Source: Nocardioides marmorisolisilvae (lineage in GTDB: Bacteria; Actinomycetota; Actinomycetes; Propionibacteriales; Nocardioidaceae). From it: DNA of 64,000 bases. Made by a program: the position numbers and the translations under genes. Of this stretch, positions 17,199-25,109 are shown one piece after another. Numbering within the stretch: position 1 is the stretch's first letter; the number at the start of each line of letters is the position of its first letter. The stretch spans positions 1,054,001 through 1,118,000 of the forward strand of contig NZ_CP134227.1 in the NCBI RefSeq assembly GCF_031656915.1. Reading direction: 5' to 3'. The notes under the pieces are model-generated. The model searched no databases and was not told the origin of the DNA. It saw only the letters and a list, made by a program, of their open reading frames with translations.

Positions 17199-17300
17199 CG
17201 GGCGTCCCCGCATCCGTCCCCCCAAACCCCCGATTTGGAGGGGGGACGCAGAGGAGGGACGCGCGTTTCCGCAGGTCAGAGGGCGTCCCCCCGAAAATTG
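17199..17300. promoter_or_regulatory. GCGTCCCC-type repeats and palindrome between regulator and NACHT gene
   Basis: The 355 bases between the divergent genes starting at 17147 and 17503 contain a palindrome: CGTCCCCCC at 17215-17223 pairs with GGGGGGACG at 17240-17248, and the inner flanks CAAA/TTTGG extend it. The half-site GCGTCCCC recurs nearby on the same strand (about 17201 and 17282). Repeated half-sites in a divergent promoter region suggest an operator, perhaps for the regulator at 16194-17147. No confident promoter box was found. Confidence 0.45.
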
Positions 17301-17502
17301 CAGAAACTTCTTGACCAGGGTGGCGCGGGGCCTATTCGTCGAGATGCGCCGAACGTTTCCAAACGCGACGCCCCTACCTTTCAACACAGAATCGGTAGGG
17401 ATTCGCTCCGCGGCAGCGCCCTGGTGACAGACGGACGGGTGACCGCGCGGGTCGAACCCGCCGTGTCGCTGCGCGTTGCTACCTTGAGCCGTCCGTCGAA
17501 CA

Positions 17503-20346
17503 GTGGAGTCGTCCGTGAAGCACCAGCTGCAGTTGTTGTGCCCCGGTGCCTTTCAGTCGATGGCCGCTGCGCTGGCGATCGCCGAGTTCGGCCCAGGTGT
17601 CCAGGTCATGGGCGCTGGCAAGGACGGCGGCCGCGATCTGTACTTCGAGGGCAACCTGAAGTTCGCCTCAGCACTCGAGCCCTCAGAAGACACCTTCAGC
17701 GGTTACACCGTCTTCCAGGTCAAGCATCACGACAAGATCTCCGACTCGGAGACCACCAATGCCTCGTGGTTGTGGGGAGAGGTCAAGAAGGAACTCGACG
17801 CCTGGGCTGAGTGGGATAGGAAGGACCCGCGCGATCCCCTGCCCGATCAGCTCGTCTTCATCACCAACGTCGCACTCACGCCCGTTCAGAACACGGGCGG
17901 CCACGACGCCATCCGCAAGAACATCAAGGCCTACCGCGACAGACTCAACGACCCCAGCCGCGACATCGACGATCAGGATGCAATTCTCGATAGGGTCCAG
18001 CGGCGCAAGCGGATCGCGCACATCAAGACGATCCGATTCTGGGACGGCAACCAGCTAGACGCTCTGTTGAGCACGCACGAAGGCGTGCGCCGCCGGTTCG
18101 ACGCCTTCTTGACCGCCAGCGACGTCTTCACCTTCATCTCTGAACTCACGGGCAACATCGCCGTTAAGGACAGCGAACCGGTTCTGCTTGACCAGGCACG
18201 CACCGAACTACTCTCCGACGGGCTCGTGTACTTCGACGACGCCGGTGACCGCGAAAACCGCGGCATCCCGGTGCACGAGGGCGCCATCGATCTCCCCGTG
18301 ACCTTCCCGGGCGGAGGCCACAGGAGCACCGTGCTGCGGCATGTCTTCGAGCGGGGAGACAACCTCCTAGCTCGAGACATCACAGCTGTGGACGGGCCGC
18401 GCCACATCGTCCTCACCGGCCAGCCGGGCAACGGGAAGACCACGATCTCCAAGCTGATCGTGCAGGCATACCGGGTTGCAGCGCTCAAAGGCTCCACGGC
18501 ACCAGCGGCCAACCACGACACCGTGATCACCGGGACCGTGGACGTGCTGCGGAGGCTGGGGCACCAACTCCCGCGGCACCGGCGCTGGCCGCTGCGCATC
18601 GACCTCGCCGACTACGCGGAGGAACGAGGCCACAAGCTCGACGAATCGCTGATGCGATACGTGGCCGAACACATCAGCAAGAAGTCGAACCATGGCACCG
18701 TCACTCCCGCAACGCTGACCTCCTGGCTGCGCGCTTGGCCCTGGCTAGTCGTATTCGATGGCCTGGACGAGGTCACCGAGCCAGAGACGCGGCGCACGGT
18801 GATCGAGCGCGTCGTGGAGTTCGTCAACAACGCAGAGGGAGACCGATGCGACCTACTTGCCGTCATCACGACCCGCCCGGTTGGCTACACCGAAAACATC
18901 GACCCGACGTCGTTCGAAACCGTCGGACTGGACGACCTGACACCCGCTGAGGCCGTCGCCTTCGGAACTAAGGCCGCCCAAGTACGCCTTAGCGGCGACG
19001 ACGAGCGGATCGGCAAGGTCGTCACGGCCCTTCGGAACGCTGCGCAGGATGAGAACCTCGTCAAACTGCTGCGGACGCCGCTGCAGGTACTCATCTTGTC
19101 GATCATCGTCGACGGCGCAGGGACCATCGCACCAGACCGGTACAGCCTGTTCTGGAGCTATTACGACACCGTCGTACGACGAGAGCGCAACAAACCGACG
19201 ATGGTCCGCACGCTCCTGACCAAGTACGAGCCGTTCATCCACCAGCTTCACGAGCGCGCCGGCTTCGTGCTTCAACAGCGCAGCGAGACGGCCGACCACT
19301 CCACGGCTGTCCTAACAGAGCCGGAGCTGCGCGACATCGTCTGGCACATCCTCAACGACGCCGAGTTCAAGCCCGACGGGCACCACTCCGACGTCCTGGA
19401 CTCGATCATTAGGTCTGCCACACAGCGACTGGTCCTGATCGCGCCCCGGAACGACGGCTTCGGTTTCGACGTGCGCTCACTCCAAGAACTCATGGCGGCC
19501 CGGCGAATCAGCGACGCGCCCCTTGAGACCCTGATCAACCGGCTACGTCTCCTGGCCCCCAGCCCACATTGGCGCAACACCTGGTTGTTCGCGACAGGAA
19601 AGATGTTCGCGGAACCTCGCGCCCACGAACATCAGGCCGTGGTCGAGCTCATCGAGACGGTCGACCCGGAGGCTCCCGAACGATTCGGATCGCATCTACC
19701 GATCGGCCCCGAGGTAGCTCTCGACGTCCTTGACGACGGTATGGCGCGCGCATGGCCGAACTGGAGCCGCCGCATCTTGGCTCACGGGCTCCACGTACTG
19801 GACGCGCCCTCTGCGTTCAACCTGGACCGGTCGCTACGCATCCTTCTGCGCTACGCCGACAGCGGTGCCGAACAACGAGACGCAGTAGCACGAATGATGC
19901 GTGACGACCTCACAGCCACCGCAAACCGTCTGACGGTCGCCAGCGCGGCAGAGATGGTGTCCGCCATCGAGCACGATCTGCAGGTCAACGAGCGCACACT
20001 GGGACTCGGCTTGGTCCTGAACCAGCTGGCCAGCACTCCCCACCCCTGCCCGCCGGGCGTGGACTGGACAGCGTTCGACGACGAGCTCGACACCAGCCCC
20101 CACCCCGCCGCTCTCGACCCTGTCATCCGTGGCGCTGCCGCCGCGATGAAGGCAATCAAGGACGAGGTCTTCGTCGAGGAGCACGAAGCCGACCTCATCG
20201 CCTGCCTGAACATCCCCGAGGCGGCAGCAGTACTGAGCGCAGCTGTCGCTCACGTGCTCCCCGGCGACGTGTCCCTGTTCCTCCAACTCAGATCCGTGCT
20301 CTCGCAGCGCTTCCGCGCCCCACTCGCCGACTGCATCCTCGCCTGA
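17503..20346 (+). CDS. NACHT ATPase with N-terminal PD-(D/E)XK nuclease, probable phage-defence protein
   Basis: This 947-residue protein has an N-terminal restriction-endonuclease-like domain (about 1-210). GKDGGRD at 39-45 and FQVK at 71-74 fit the D...(E/Q)XK active site of Mrr-like nucleases. A NACHT-type NTPase follows, with Walker A GQPGNGKT at 307-314 and Walker B VVFDGLDEV at 417-425. The C-terminal half (about 550-947) is helical and is probably the sensor. Nuclease-NACHT proteins of this layout belong to known bacterial anti-phage NLR-like systems. The start is GTG 17503, with another GTG at 17515; no strong ribosome site is visible. The gene stands alone, divergent from the transfer regulator. 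Its slightly lower GC and more varied codon use suggest acquired cargo. Confidence 0.85.
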   Translation: MESSVKHQLQLLCPGAFQSMAAALAIAEFGPGVQVMGAGKDGGRDLYFEGNLKFASALEPSEDTFSGYTVFQVKHHDKISDSETTNASWLWGEVKKELDAWAEWDRKDPRDPLPDQLVFITNVALTPVQNTGGHDAIRKNIKAYRDRLNDPSRDIDDQDAILDRVQRRKRIAHIKTIRFWDGNQLDALLSTHEGVRRRFDAFLTASDVFTFISELTGNIAVKDSEPVLLDQARTELLSDGLVYFDDAGDRENRGIPVHEGAIDLPVTFPGGGHRSTVLRHVFERGDNLLARDITAVDGPRHIVLTGQPGNGKTTISKLIVQAYRVAALKGSTAPAANHDTVITGTVDVLRRLGHQLPRHRRWPLRIDLADYAEERGHKLDESLMRYVAEHISKKSNHGTVTPATLTSWLRAWPWLVVFDGLDEVTEPETRRTVIERVVEFVNNAEGDRCDLLAVITTRPVGYTENIDPTSFETVGLDDLTPAEAVAFGTKAAQVRLSGDDERIGKVVTALRNAAQDENLVKLLRTPLQVLILSIIVDGAGTIAPDRYSLFWSYYDTVVRRERNKPTMVRTLLTKYEPFIHQLHERAGFVLQQRSETADHSTAVLTEPELRDIVWHILNDAEFKPDGHHSDVLDSIIRSATQRLVLIAPRNDGFGFDVRSLQELMAARRISDAPLETLINRLRLLAPSPHWRNTWLFATGKMFAEPRAHEHQAVVELIETVDPEAPERFGSHLPIGPEVALDVLDDGMARAWPNWSRRILAHGLHVLDAPSAFNLDRSLRILLRYADSGAEQRDAVARMMRDDLTATANRLTVASAAEMVSAIEHDLQVNERTLGLGLVLNQLASTPHPCPPGVDWTAFDDELDTSPHPAALDPVIRGAAAAMKAIKDEVFVEEHEADLIACLNIPEAAAVLSAAVAHVLPGDVSLFLQLRSVLSQRFRAPLADCILA

Positions 20347-20582
20347 CTTCCTGCCGGACCAAGCGGCCGTCAGGCCACGCTGTGTCGAGGGTGTCGGCGG
20401 CCACGAGAAACTGCCCGGAGACGGCCACGAAGCTGCCCGGTGGCGGACATGAGAACTGCCCACTGACGGTCATGGGATCTGCCCGACACGACGTCGTCTG
20501 CCTCACCGGTTCCCACGGTTGAGGCCCCTCCTCAGGTGCGGTTGGCGGTGCTGATGCGCCGTTCGCCCCTGAGGAGGGACAT

Positions 20583-22118
20583 GTGAAGTCTGCCGAGGAG
20601 ATCATGGAAATCTTGGATGCCTACGACCTGACTGGGTCGTTTCGTGATGCCGGTGAGTTGGCCGGCTGTTCGCACCACACGGTGAAGCACTACGTGGACC
20701 GCCGCGCTGCCGGCGGGGAGCTGGACCAGACCGCAGCCCGGCTGCAGTTGATCGATGAGTACCTGCCCAAGGTCGAGGAGTGGGTCGAGCGGTCGTTCGG
20801 GAAGGTCCGTGCCGATGTCGCCCACGAGAAGCTCGTGGCGTTGGGCTACAAGGGTTCGGAACGCACCACACGCCGCGCGGTCGCTAAAGTCAAGGCGTCC
20901 TATCGCTCTGGTCGGGTGCGGGTGCACCGGCCCTGGGTCACCGAGCCGGGGATGTGGCTGCAGTACGACTACGGCGACGGCCCGGTCGTCGACGGCGTCA
21001 AGACGGTGCTGTTCGTGGCGTGGCTGGCGTGGTCGCGGTTCCGGGTCGTGCTGCCGTTGCGTGACAAGACGATGCCGTCCGTGTTCGCCGCGCTGGACGT
21101 CACGTTCCGCCGACTCGGTGGAGTGCCGACCTACGTGCTGACCGACAACGAGAAGACCGTCACGGTCGAGCACATCGCCGGGATCCCGGTCAGGAACCAG
21201 CAGTTGGTCACCTTCGCCGAGCACTACTCGGTCGTGGTGCACACCTGTGTGCCCGCGGATCCGGCGTCCAAGGGCGGCACCGAGGCGTCGGTGAAGATCA
21301 GCAAGGCCGACCTCGTCCCCAAGGACACCAACCTGCGGGAGGAGTACGCGAGTTTCGCTGAGCTCGAGGCGGCCTGCGAGGCGTTCTGCGAGAAGGTCAA
21401 CACCCGTGCCCACCGGACGACGAAGCGGCCGCCGATCGAGATGCTCGCCGAGGAACGAGCTCGGCTGCACCCCGTTCCGGCGCGAGCGCACACGGTCGCG
21501 TTCGGCACCACCCGCATGGTGCCGGCGAACACCCCGATGGTGATGTTCGAGTCCGGCCAGTACTCGGTCCCACACACCCTGCTCGGTGCAACAGTGTGGG
21601 TCCGCACCCACGGGGTCGGTGAGGACGAGTGGGTCGTCATCGTTCATGTCGGCGACGACGGTCCGATCGAGGTCGCCCGCCACCGTCGCGCCACGCCGGG
21701 AACGCCGAAGATCGATGACGGGCACTTCCCGCCCCAGCCGTCCGGCCCGCTGGACCGCCAGCCCCGAGCGAAGAACGCCGCGGAGTCGGAGTTCCTCGAC
21801 CTGGGTGAGGGGGCCCGGCTGTGGTTGGTCGAGGCGGCTGCCGCGGGCACGCCGCGGATGCGGGTCAAGATGACCGAGGCGCTCGCGTTGGCCAAGTTGT
21901 TCGACCCCGTCGAGGTCGACTGGGCACTGGGCCACGCCGCGGTCCATGGCCGGTTCGCCGAGGCCGACCTCTCTTCGATCCTGGACCACCACGCCCGGCA
22001 GCCCGGCACAGGTGAGCATCGTGCCAGCGAGGACTCCTCGCTGACCCAGGGCACCGCCGCGTGGGCACGGCTCGGCCAGCGGTCCACCGCGGACGGCGAC
22101 GGCGAGGTGACCCGATGA
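20583..22118 (+). CDS. istA: IS21-family transposase IstA
   Basis: This 511-residue transposase has an N-terminal helix-turn-helix (DAGELAGCSHHTVKHYVDRR, about 21-40), a DDE catalytic core with YDYGDGP near residue 124 (first Asp), TDNEKTV near 187 (second Asp), and PASKGGTEASVK near 223 (Glu region), and the IstA-type C-terminal beta domain. Its ATG lies 60 bases inside the last left-end repeat. It overlaps istB by ATGA. The protein appears full length and intact, so the element may be active. Confidence 0.9.
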   Translation: MKSAEEIMEILDAYDLTGSFRDAGELAGCSHHTVKHYVDRRAAGGELDQTAARLQLIDEYLPKVEEWVERSFGKVRADVAHEKLVALGYKGSERTTRRAVAKVKASYRSGRVRVHRPWVTEPGMWLQYDYGDGPVVDGVKTVLFVAWLAWSRFRVVLPLRDKTMPSVFAALDVTFRRLGGVPTYVLTDNEKTVTVEHIAGIPVRNQQLVTFAEHYSVVVHTCVPADPASKGGTEASVKISKADLVPKDTNLREEYASFAELEAACEAFCEKVNTRAHRTTKRPPIEMLAEERARLHPVPARAHTVAFGTTRMVPANTPMVMFESGQYSVPHTLLGATVWVRTHGVGEDEWVVIVHVGDDGPIEVARHRRATPGTPKIDDGHFPPQPSGPLDRQPRAKNAAESEFLDLGEGARLWLVEAAAAGTPRMRVKMTEALALAKLFDPVEVDWALGHAAVHGRFAEADLSSILDHHARQPGTGEHRASEDSSLTQGTAAWARLGQRSTADGDGEVTR

Positions 22119-22900
22119 CGACGAGGAGCCCCATCAGCACCGCGCCGCCGTTGCCGGTCGAGTTGGAGGAGCTGCTGCGCAAGCTGCGGCTGCCGCACAT
22201 CCGTCGCCACGCGCCCGAGGTGGTCGCGACCGCGAAGGCCCAACGCTGGGAGCCCGCCGAGGTCCTCAAGGCCCTGTTCGCTGAGGAGGTCGCCGGCCGG
22301 GAACGCTCCGCCTTGGCCACGAGGCGGGCGGCCGCAGGGTTCCCGACCGGCAAGACGTTCGATGCGTGGCAGCCCGAGATCTCCTCGATCCCGGCCCCGA
22401 CCCAGCAGGCGCTGCGGACCTTGGAGTGGGTCCACCGGCGAGAGAACCTCGTGGTCTGCGGGCCATCCGGGACCGGGAAGACGTTCCTGCTCGAAGCGCT
22501 CGGACAACAAGCCGTCGAGCAGGGACTCAAGGTCGCCTGGTTCACCCTGGAAGACCTCGGCGTCCTGCTGCGCCGGCACCGTGCGGACGACACCGTCACC
22601 AAGGCCATCGCCCGAATCCTGCGGGCCGACCTGGTCATCGTCGATGACATCGGGCTCCTGGCCGTCGCCGCCGACGCCGCCGAAGGCCTCTACCGCCTCG
22701 TCGACGCCGCCTATGAGAAGCGCTCGGTCGCGATCAGCTCGAACCTGCACCCGTCCGGGTTCGACGAGCTCATGCCCAAGACGCTGGCCACCGCCACAGT
22801 CGACCGGCTGCTCCACCACGCCCACGTCTGCCAGACCAGCGGCGACAGCGTGCGCCTGACCCAGGCACTCGCCGGCCAGGGGGTGAGCCCGTTGAGCTGA
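22115..22900 (+). CDS. istB: IS21-family helper ATPase IstB
   Basis: This 261-residue protein starts at ATG 22115 in an ATGA overlap with istA; an upstream extension of the frame is a shadow. It contains Walker A GPSGTGKT (about residue 113) and Walker B ADLVIVDDIGLLA (about 172), the DnaA/DnaC-like AAA+ fold of IstB, and the usual C-terminal DRLLHHAHVCQTSGDSVRL. IstB assembles on target DNA and activates IstA. The protein looks complete. Confidence 0.9.
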   Translation: MTTRSPISTAPPLPVELEELLRKLRLPHIRRHAPEVVATAKAQRWEPAEVLKALFAEEVAGRERSALATRRAAAGFPTGKTFDAWQPEISSIPAPTQQALRTLEWVHRRENLVVCGPSGTGKTFLLEALGQQAVEQGLKVAWFTLEDLGVLLRRHRADDTVTKAIARILRADLVIVDDIGLLAVAADAAEGLYRLVDAAYEKRSVAISSNLHPSGFDELMPKTLATATVDRLLHHAHVCQTSGDSVRLTQALAGQGVSPLS

Positions 22901-23184
22901 GCACCCCGGTCGGTGGTGGCCACCGCCCCCTTGGGCAGATCCCGTGGCCACCACCGGGCAGTTCTCGTGGCCGTCAGCGGGCAGGTTTCATGTCCGCCCC
23001 TGGGCAGTTCCTACTGTCCCTTGACACGAGGGCGAGCTCGCAGATCGGCGGACCCCAGACCGCCAGAAGGGCGGGCACCCAGGTCACGTGACGGGCCAGC
23101 TGGCCCCCCGAAGGCGAGCGTCTAGGTCCGCGCGATTTCCTATTCATCAGCGCAGGCGAGCCACCCCATGCTCTACTTCTCGCG

Positions 23185-23214
23185 AGCCCCAGGTGACCCG
23201 AGACGCCTGGGGCT
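23185..23214. terminator. Stem-loop terminator right of the IS21 element
   Basis: AGCCCCAGG (23185-23193) pairs perfectly with CCTGGGGCT (23206-23214) over a 12-base loop, followed by CTTTCA on the plus strand. The GC-rich stem followed by a short pyrimidine run is terminator-like. It could stop transcription coming from the IS21 genes or, read the other way, help end the Tad operon. Confidence 0.6.
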
Positions 23215-23291
23215 CTTTCACGTCCAGCAGCGGCAGCACGAGCAGCTCCGCTCGGCGGGCCCGGTACCTCGGGGCGCGCTCGGGCAGCGAA

Positions 23292-23334
23292 CGACACAGG
23301 TCCCCTTCCTGCTGAGAGGACGGGACCTGTGTCG
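23292..23334 (-). terminator. Perfect 13-bp stem-loop at the end of the Tad operon
   Basis: CGACACAGGTCCC (23292-23304) and GGGACCTGTGTCG (23322-23334) form a perfect 13-bp stem with a 17-base loop, 25 bases beyond the stop codon at 23359. There is no T-run, which is common for actinobacterial terminators. The position is right for ending the long minus-strand pilus operon. Confidence 0.65.
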
Positions 23335-23358
23335 GTGGGTCGGTCGGCTAGTACAGGG

Positions 23359-24255
23359 TCACTGGGTCAGCACCTGGGCCTCCCCGATGCGGATCGGGAG
23401 GGGCTCGGTGGCAAGGTCGAACTCGATGGTTCCGGACTGCCCGCCACCGGTCCACTCGACCACCCAGTGACTGGCCGCGGTGACCTGGTACGCACCCTCG
23501 GGCTGGTCGGTCGACATCTTCGCGTAGCGGTGCCCGCAGGTCGGGGAGTCCTGCTTGCCGTAGTGATCGGCGTACGGCGTCCCCTTGCCGGTGCAGGTCA
23601 CCTTGGTGCCGTCGCCCATGTTCCACACGATGCTGGAGACGCTGGCGGTGGCGCCGACCGAGACCGGCCCTTCGCTGGCGGACGCGGTGATCGGTCCGAA
23701 CGTGTCATCGGTCGGGCTGTCGACCCACATCCACACCGGCAGACCAACGAGTCCGATCCGGTTGGGGCCGGGCTCGGGAACGATGCCGATCCTGATCGGA
23801 TCCAGGTCCATCGACGCGATCGCGCGATTGGCGAGAACCACCGGGTCGATCGTGACCGTGCCGTTCTGGATCCAGACCGGATCCCATGAGGAGCCTGGGG
23901 GCGGCCAGTAGCAGATGTGCCACGCACCATCCTCGTTGCTCTGTCCAGGGGGCGGCAGTGGGCCCTCCCCACCCGGATCCCAGACGTCGCCGACCCAGCA
24001 CTGATGGCTGCTGCTCCATACCGACCCGCCGGGGCCAGTGCACGGGATCTCCCTACCGTCTGAGGTCGAGCAAGTCGACGAGCCACCGGTGTCACCGCCG
24101 TCACCGCCGTCGTTGCCGCCATCCTCGTCGTCACAGACAACTTCGCCGGTCACCGGGTCCGCTGTGCAGTCAGCGCTCGCGGCGGAGGCGGTGACGAACA
24201 CGATGACGAGCGACCCTGCCAACGCCACCAACAGAGCAATGAGTCTCCTCAGCAT
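23359..24255 (-). CDS. Secreted PKD-like protein, last gene of the Tad operon
   Basis: This 298-residue exported protein starts at ATG 24255, inside the end of the lipoprotein gene (7-base overlap). It has a signal peptide (about 1-27, ending ASAASA), an acidic Gly/Asp linker, Cys pairs (residues ~28-75), a Trp/Pro-rich middle, and a C-terminal beta domain with SIVWNMGDGTKVTC, which matches the WxFGDG-like core of PKD domains. Such proteins are often found at the end of actinobacterial Tad loci, annotated as hypothetical. A cell-surface adhesive or pilus-assembly role is plausible but unproven. Confidence 0.7.
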   Translation of the reverse strand: MLRRLIALLVALAGSLVIVFVTASAASADCTADPVTGEVVCDDEDGGNDGGDGGDTGGSSTCSTSDGREIPCTGPGGSVWSSSHQCWVGDVWDPGGEGPLPPPGQSNEDGAWHICYWPPPGSSWDPVWIQNGTVTIDPVVLANRAIASMDLDPIRIGIVPEPGPNRIGLVGLPVWMWVDSPTDDTFGPITASASEGPVSVGATASVSSIVWNMGDGTKVTCTGKGTPYADHYGKQDSPTCGHRYAKMSTDQPEGAYQVTAASHWVVEWTGGGQSGTIEFDLATEPLPIRIGEAQVLTQ

Positions 24256-24815
24256 GGCTGGTCCCAAAGCAGGTCCGAGTCGGAGACCTTCCACGCACCC
24301 TTGTCCTTGACGAGCGTGTACTCAACCGGGGCGGGGTTGCGGAGCGGGTTTCCGTTGGGGTCGGTGAAGTCCGGTTGCCTGATCGCCCCGTCGTTCTTCC
24401 AGGTGACCCTGGTGCGGTCCTCGCAGTCGATGATCAGGATCGAGGTCCCGCGATTCCGCGGCGCGTCGAGCGTGTGTGCGTACTCCCCGGTCACCGTGAC
24501 GTTTTCATTCATCATGCTCGCGACGGTGTGCTGCAACTGCAGAAACTCCTCACCGGTCGCGACCGGATTGAGCGCCTTGAAGTTGATGTCCCGCTTCCGG
24601 TAAGCGAGGTCGCGTACCTCGAGGTACATCGCCAGCTGGGCCGCCGCCTTCTCCTCGGGAGTCTGCGGCGTCGGCGCAGTGCTCGTCGGGCTCGAGCTCG
24701 GCGTAGCGGTCGGGGTGTCCTCGGCCTCGGGGTCGGTGCTGTCGTCCGAGCAGCCCGTGAGGGTGAGGGCGAGGGCGAGGGCCACTCCCCCGAGTGCGGA
24801 GTGGTGCTTCCTCAT
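24249..24815 (-). CDS. Lipoprotein of the Tad operon
   Basis: This 188-residue protein has a classical lipoprotein signal with the lipobox LTGC near residues 19-22, then an acidic Thr/Ser/Pro linker. The C-terminal domain (about 55-188) contains ELRDLAYRKRDIN-like helices and strands ending YTLVKDKGAWKVSDSDL, typical of NTF2/SnoaL-like domains. It should be anchored on the outer face of the membrane. It overlaps the preceding gene by ATGA. Its function in pilus assembly or surface display is not known. Confidence 0.75.
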   Translation of the reverse strand: MRKHHSALGGVALALALTLTGCSDDSTDPEAEDTPTATPSSSPTSTAPTPQTPEEKAAAQLAMYLEVRDLAYRKRDINFKALNPVATGEEFLQLQHTVASMMNENVTVTGEYAHTLDAPRNRGTSILIIDCEDRTRVTWKNDGAIRQPDFTDPNGNPLRNPAPVEYTLVKDKGAWKVSDSDLLWDQPC

Positions 24816-25087
24816 GCGGTGTCTCCTCCTATGTTGGGCGGCGCCATGACTGATCGCTGGCTGACGTCGGTGGCAATGTGCTCGAGGTGTTCTTCGGCGG
24901 CGTCGACGAGCTCGGCCAGCGAGCCGTTGTCGGCGGGGTCGATGCCGAACTGCTTGTCGGCGTTGTAGAGGGTGCGGATGGTGTCGCGCACGAAGACGGC
25001 CCTGGCCACGCGTCGGGCGTCGAGGTCTGGGCGGTCGCCGCCGGCCGCGACGTAGCGGCCGGTGAGCTCCTGGTCGAACGTGGTCAT
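24812..25087 (-). CDS. Small soluble protein of the Tad operon
   Basis: This 91-residue protein is predicted helical, with the segments RRVARAVFVRDTIRTLYNAD and SLAELVDAAEEHLEHIATDV. It follows the LysM-BTAD gene after 22 bases and overlaps the lipoprotein gene by ATGA. No membrane segment, signal or known domain is visible. Its conserved-looking amphipathic helices suggest a small cytoplasmic partner. I do not recognise it. Confidence 0.6.
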   Translation of the reverse strand: MTTFDQELTGRYVAAGGDRPDLDARRVARAVFVRDTIRTLYNADKQFGIDPADNGSLAELVDAAEEHLEHIATDVSQRSVMAPPNIGGDTA

Positions 25088-25109
25088 GTGCTGGTGCTCC
25101 CTTCCCGAG

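Larger units (their letters stand above)
20383..23026 (+). mobile_element. IS21-family insertion sequence
   Basis: The element runs from TGTCGAGG at about 20,383 to CCTTGACA at about 23,026 and carries istA and istB. Each end has four partial repeats of an approximately 20-base unit: left copies include GGCCACGAGAAACTGCCCG (from 20,399) and right copies the inverse CGGGCAGTTCTCGTGGCC. Multiple terminal repeats are characteristic of IS21. I could not identify a target duplication. It sits immediately downstream of the NACHT gene, and the sequence to its right leads into the end of the Tad operon. Confidence 0.85.

Noticed and set aside
17430-17470. tRNA-like T-arm (GGGTCGAACCCG)
   Set aside because: No acceptor, D or anticodon arms can be folded around it; it is an incidental palindrome.
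20371-23034. Target-site duplication for the IS21 element
   Set aside because: Flanking bases on both sides do not match in the 4-8 base range expected, so no duplication is claimed.
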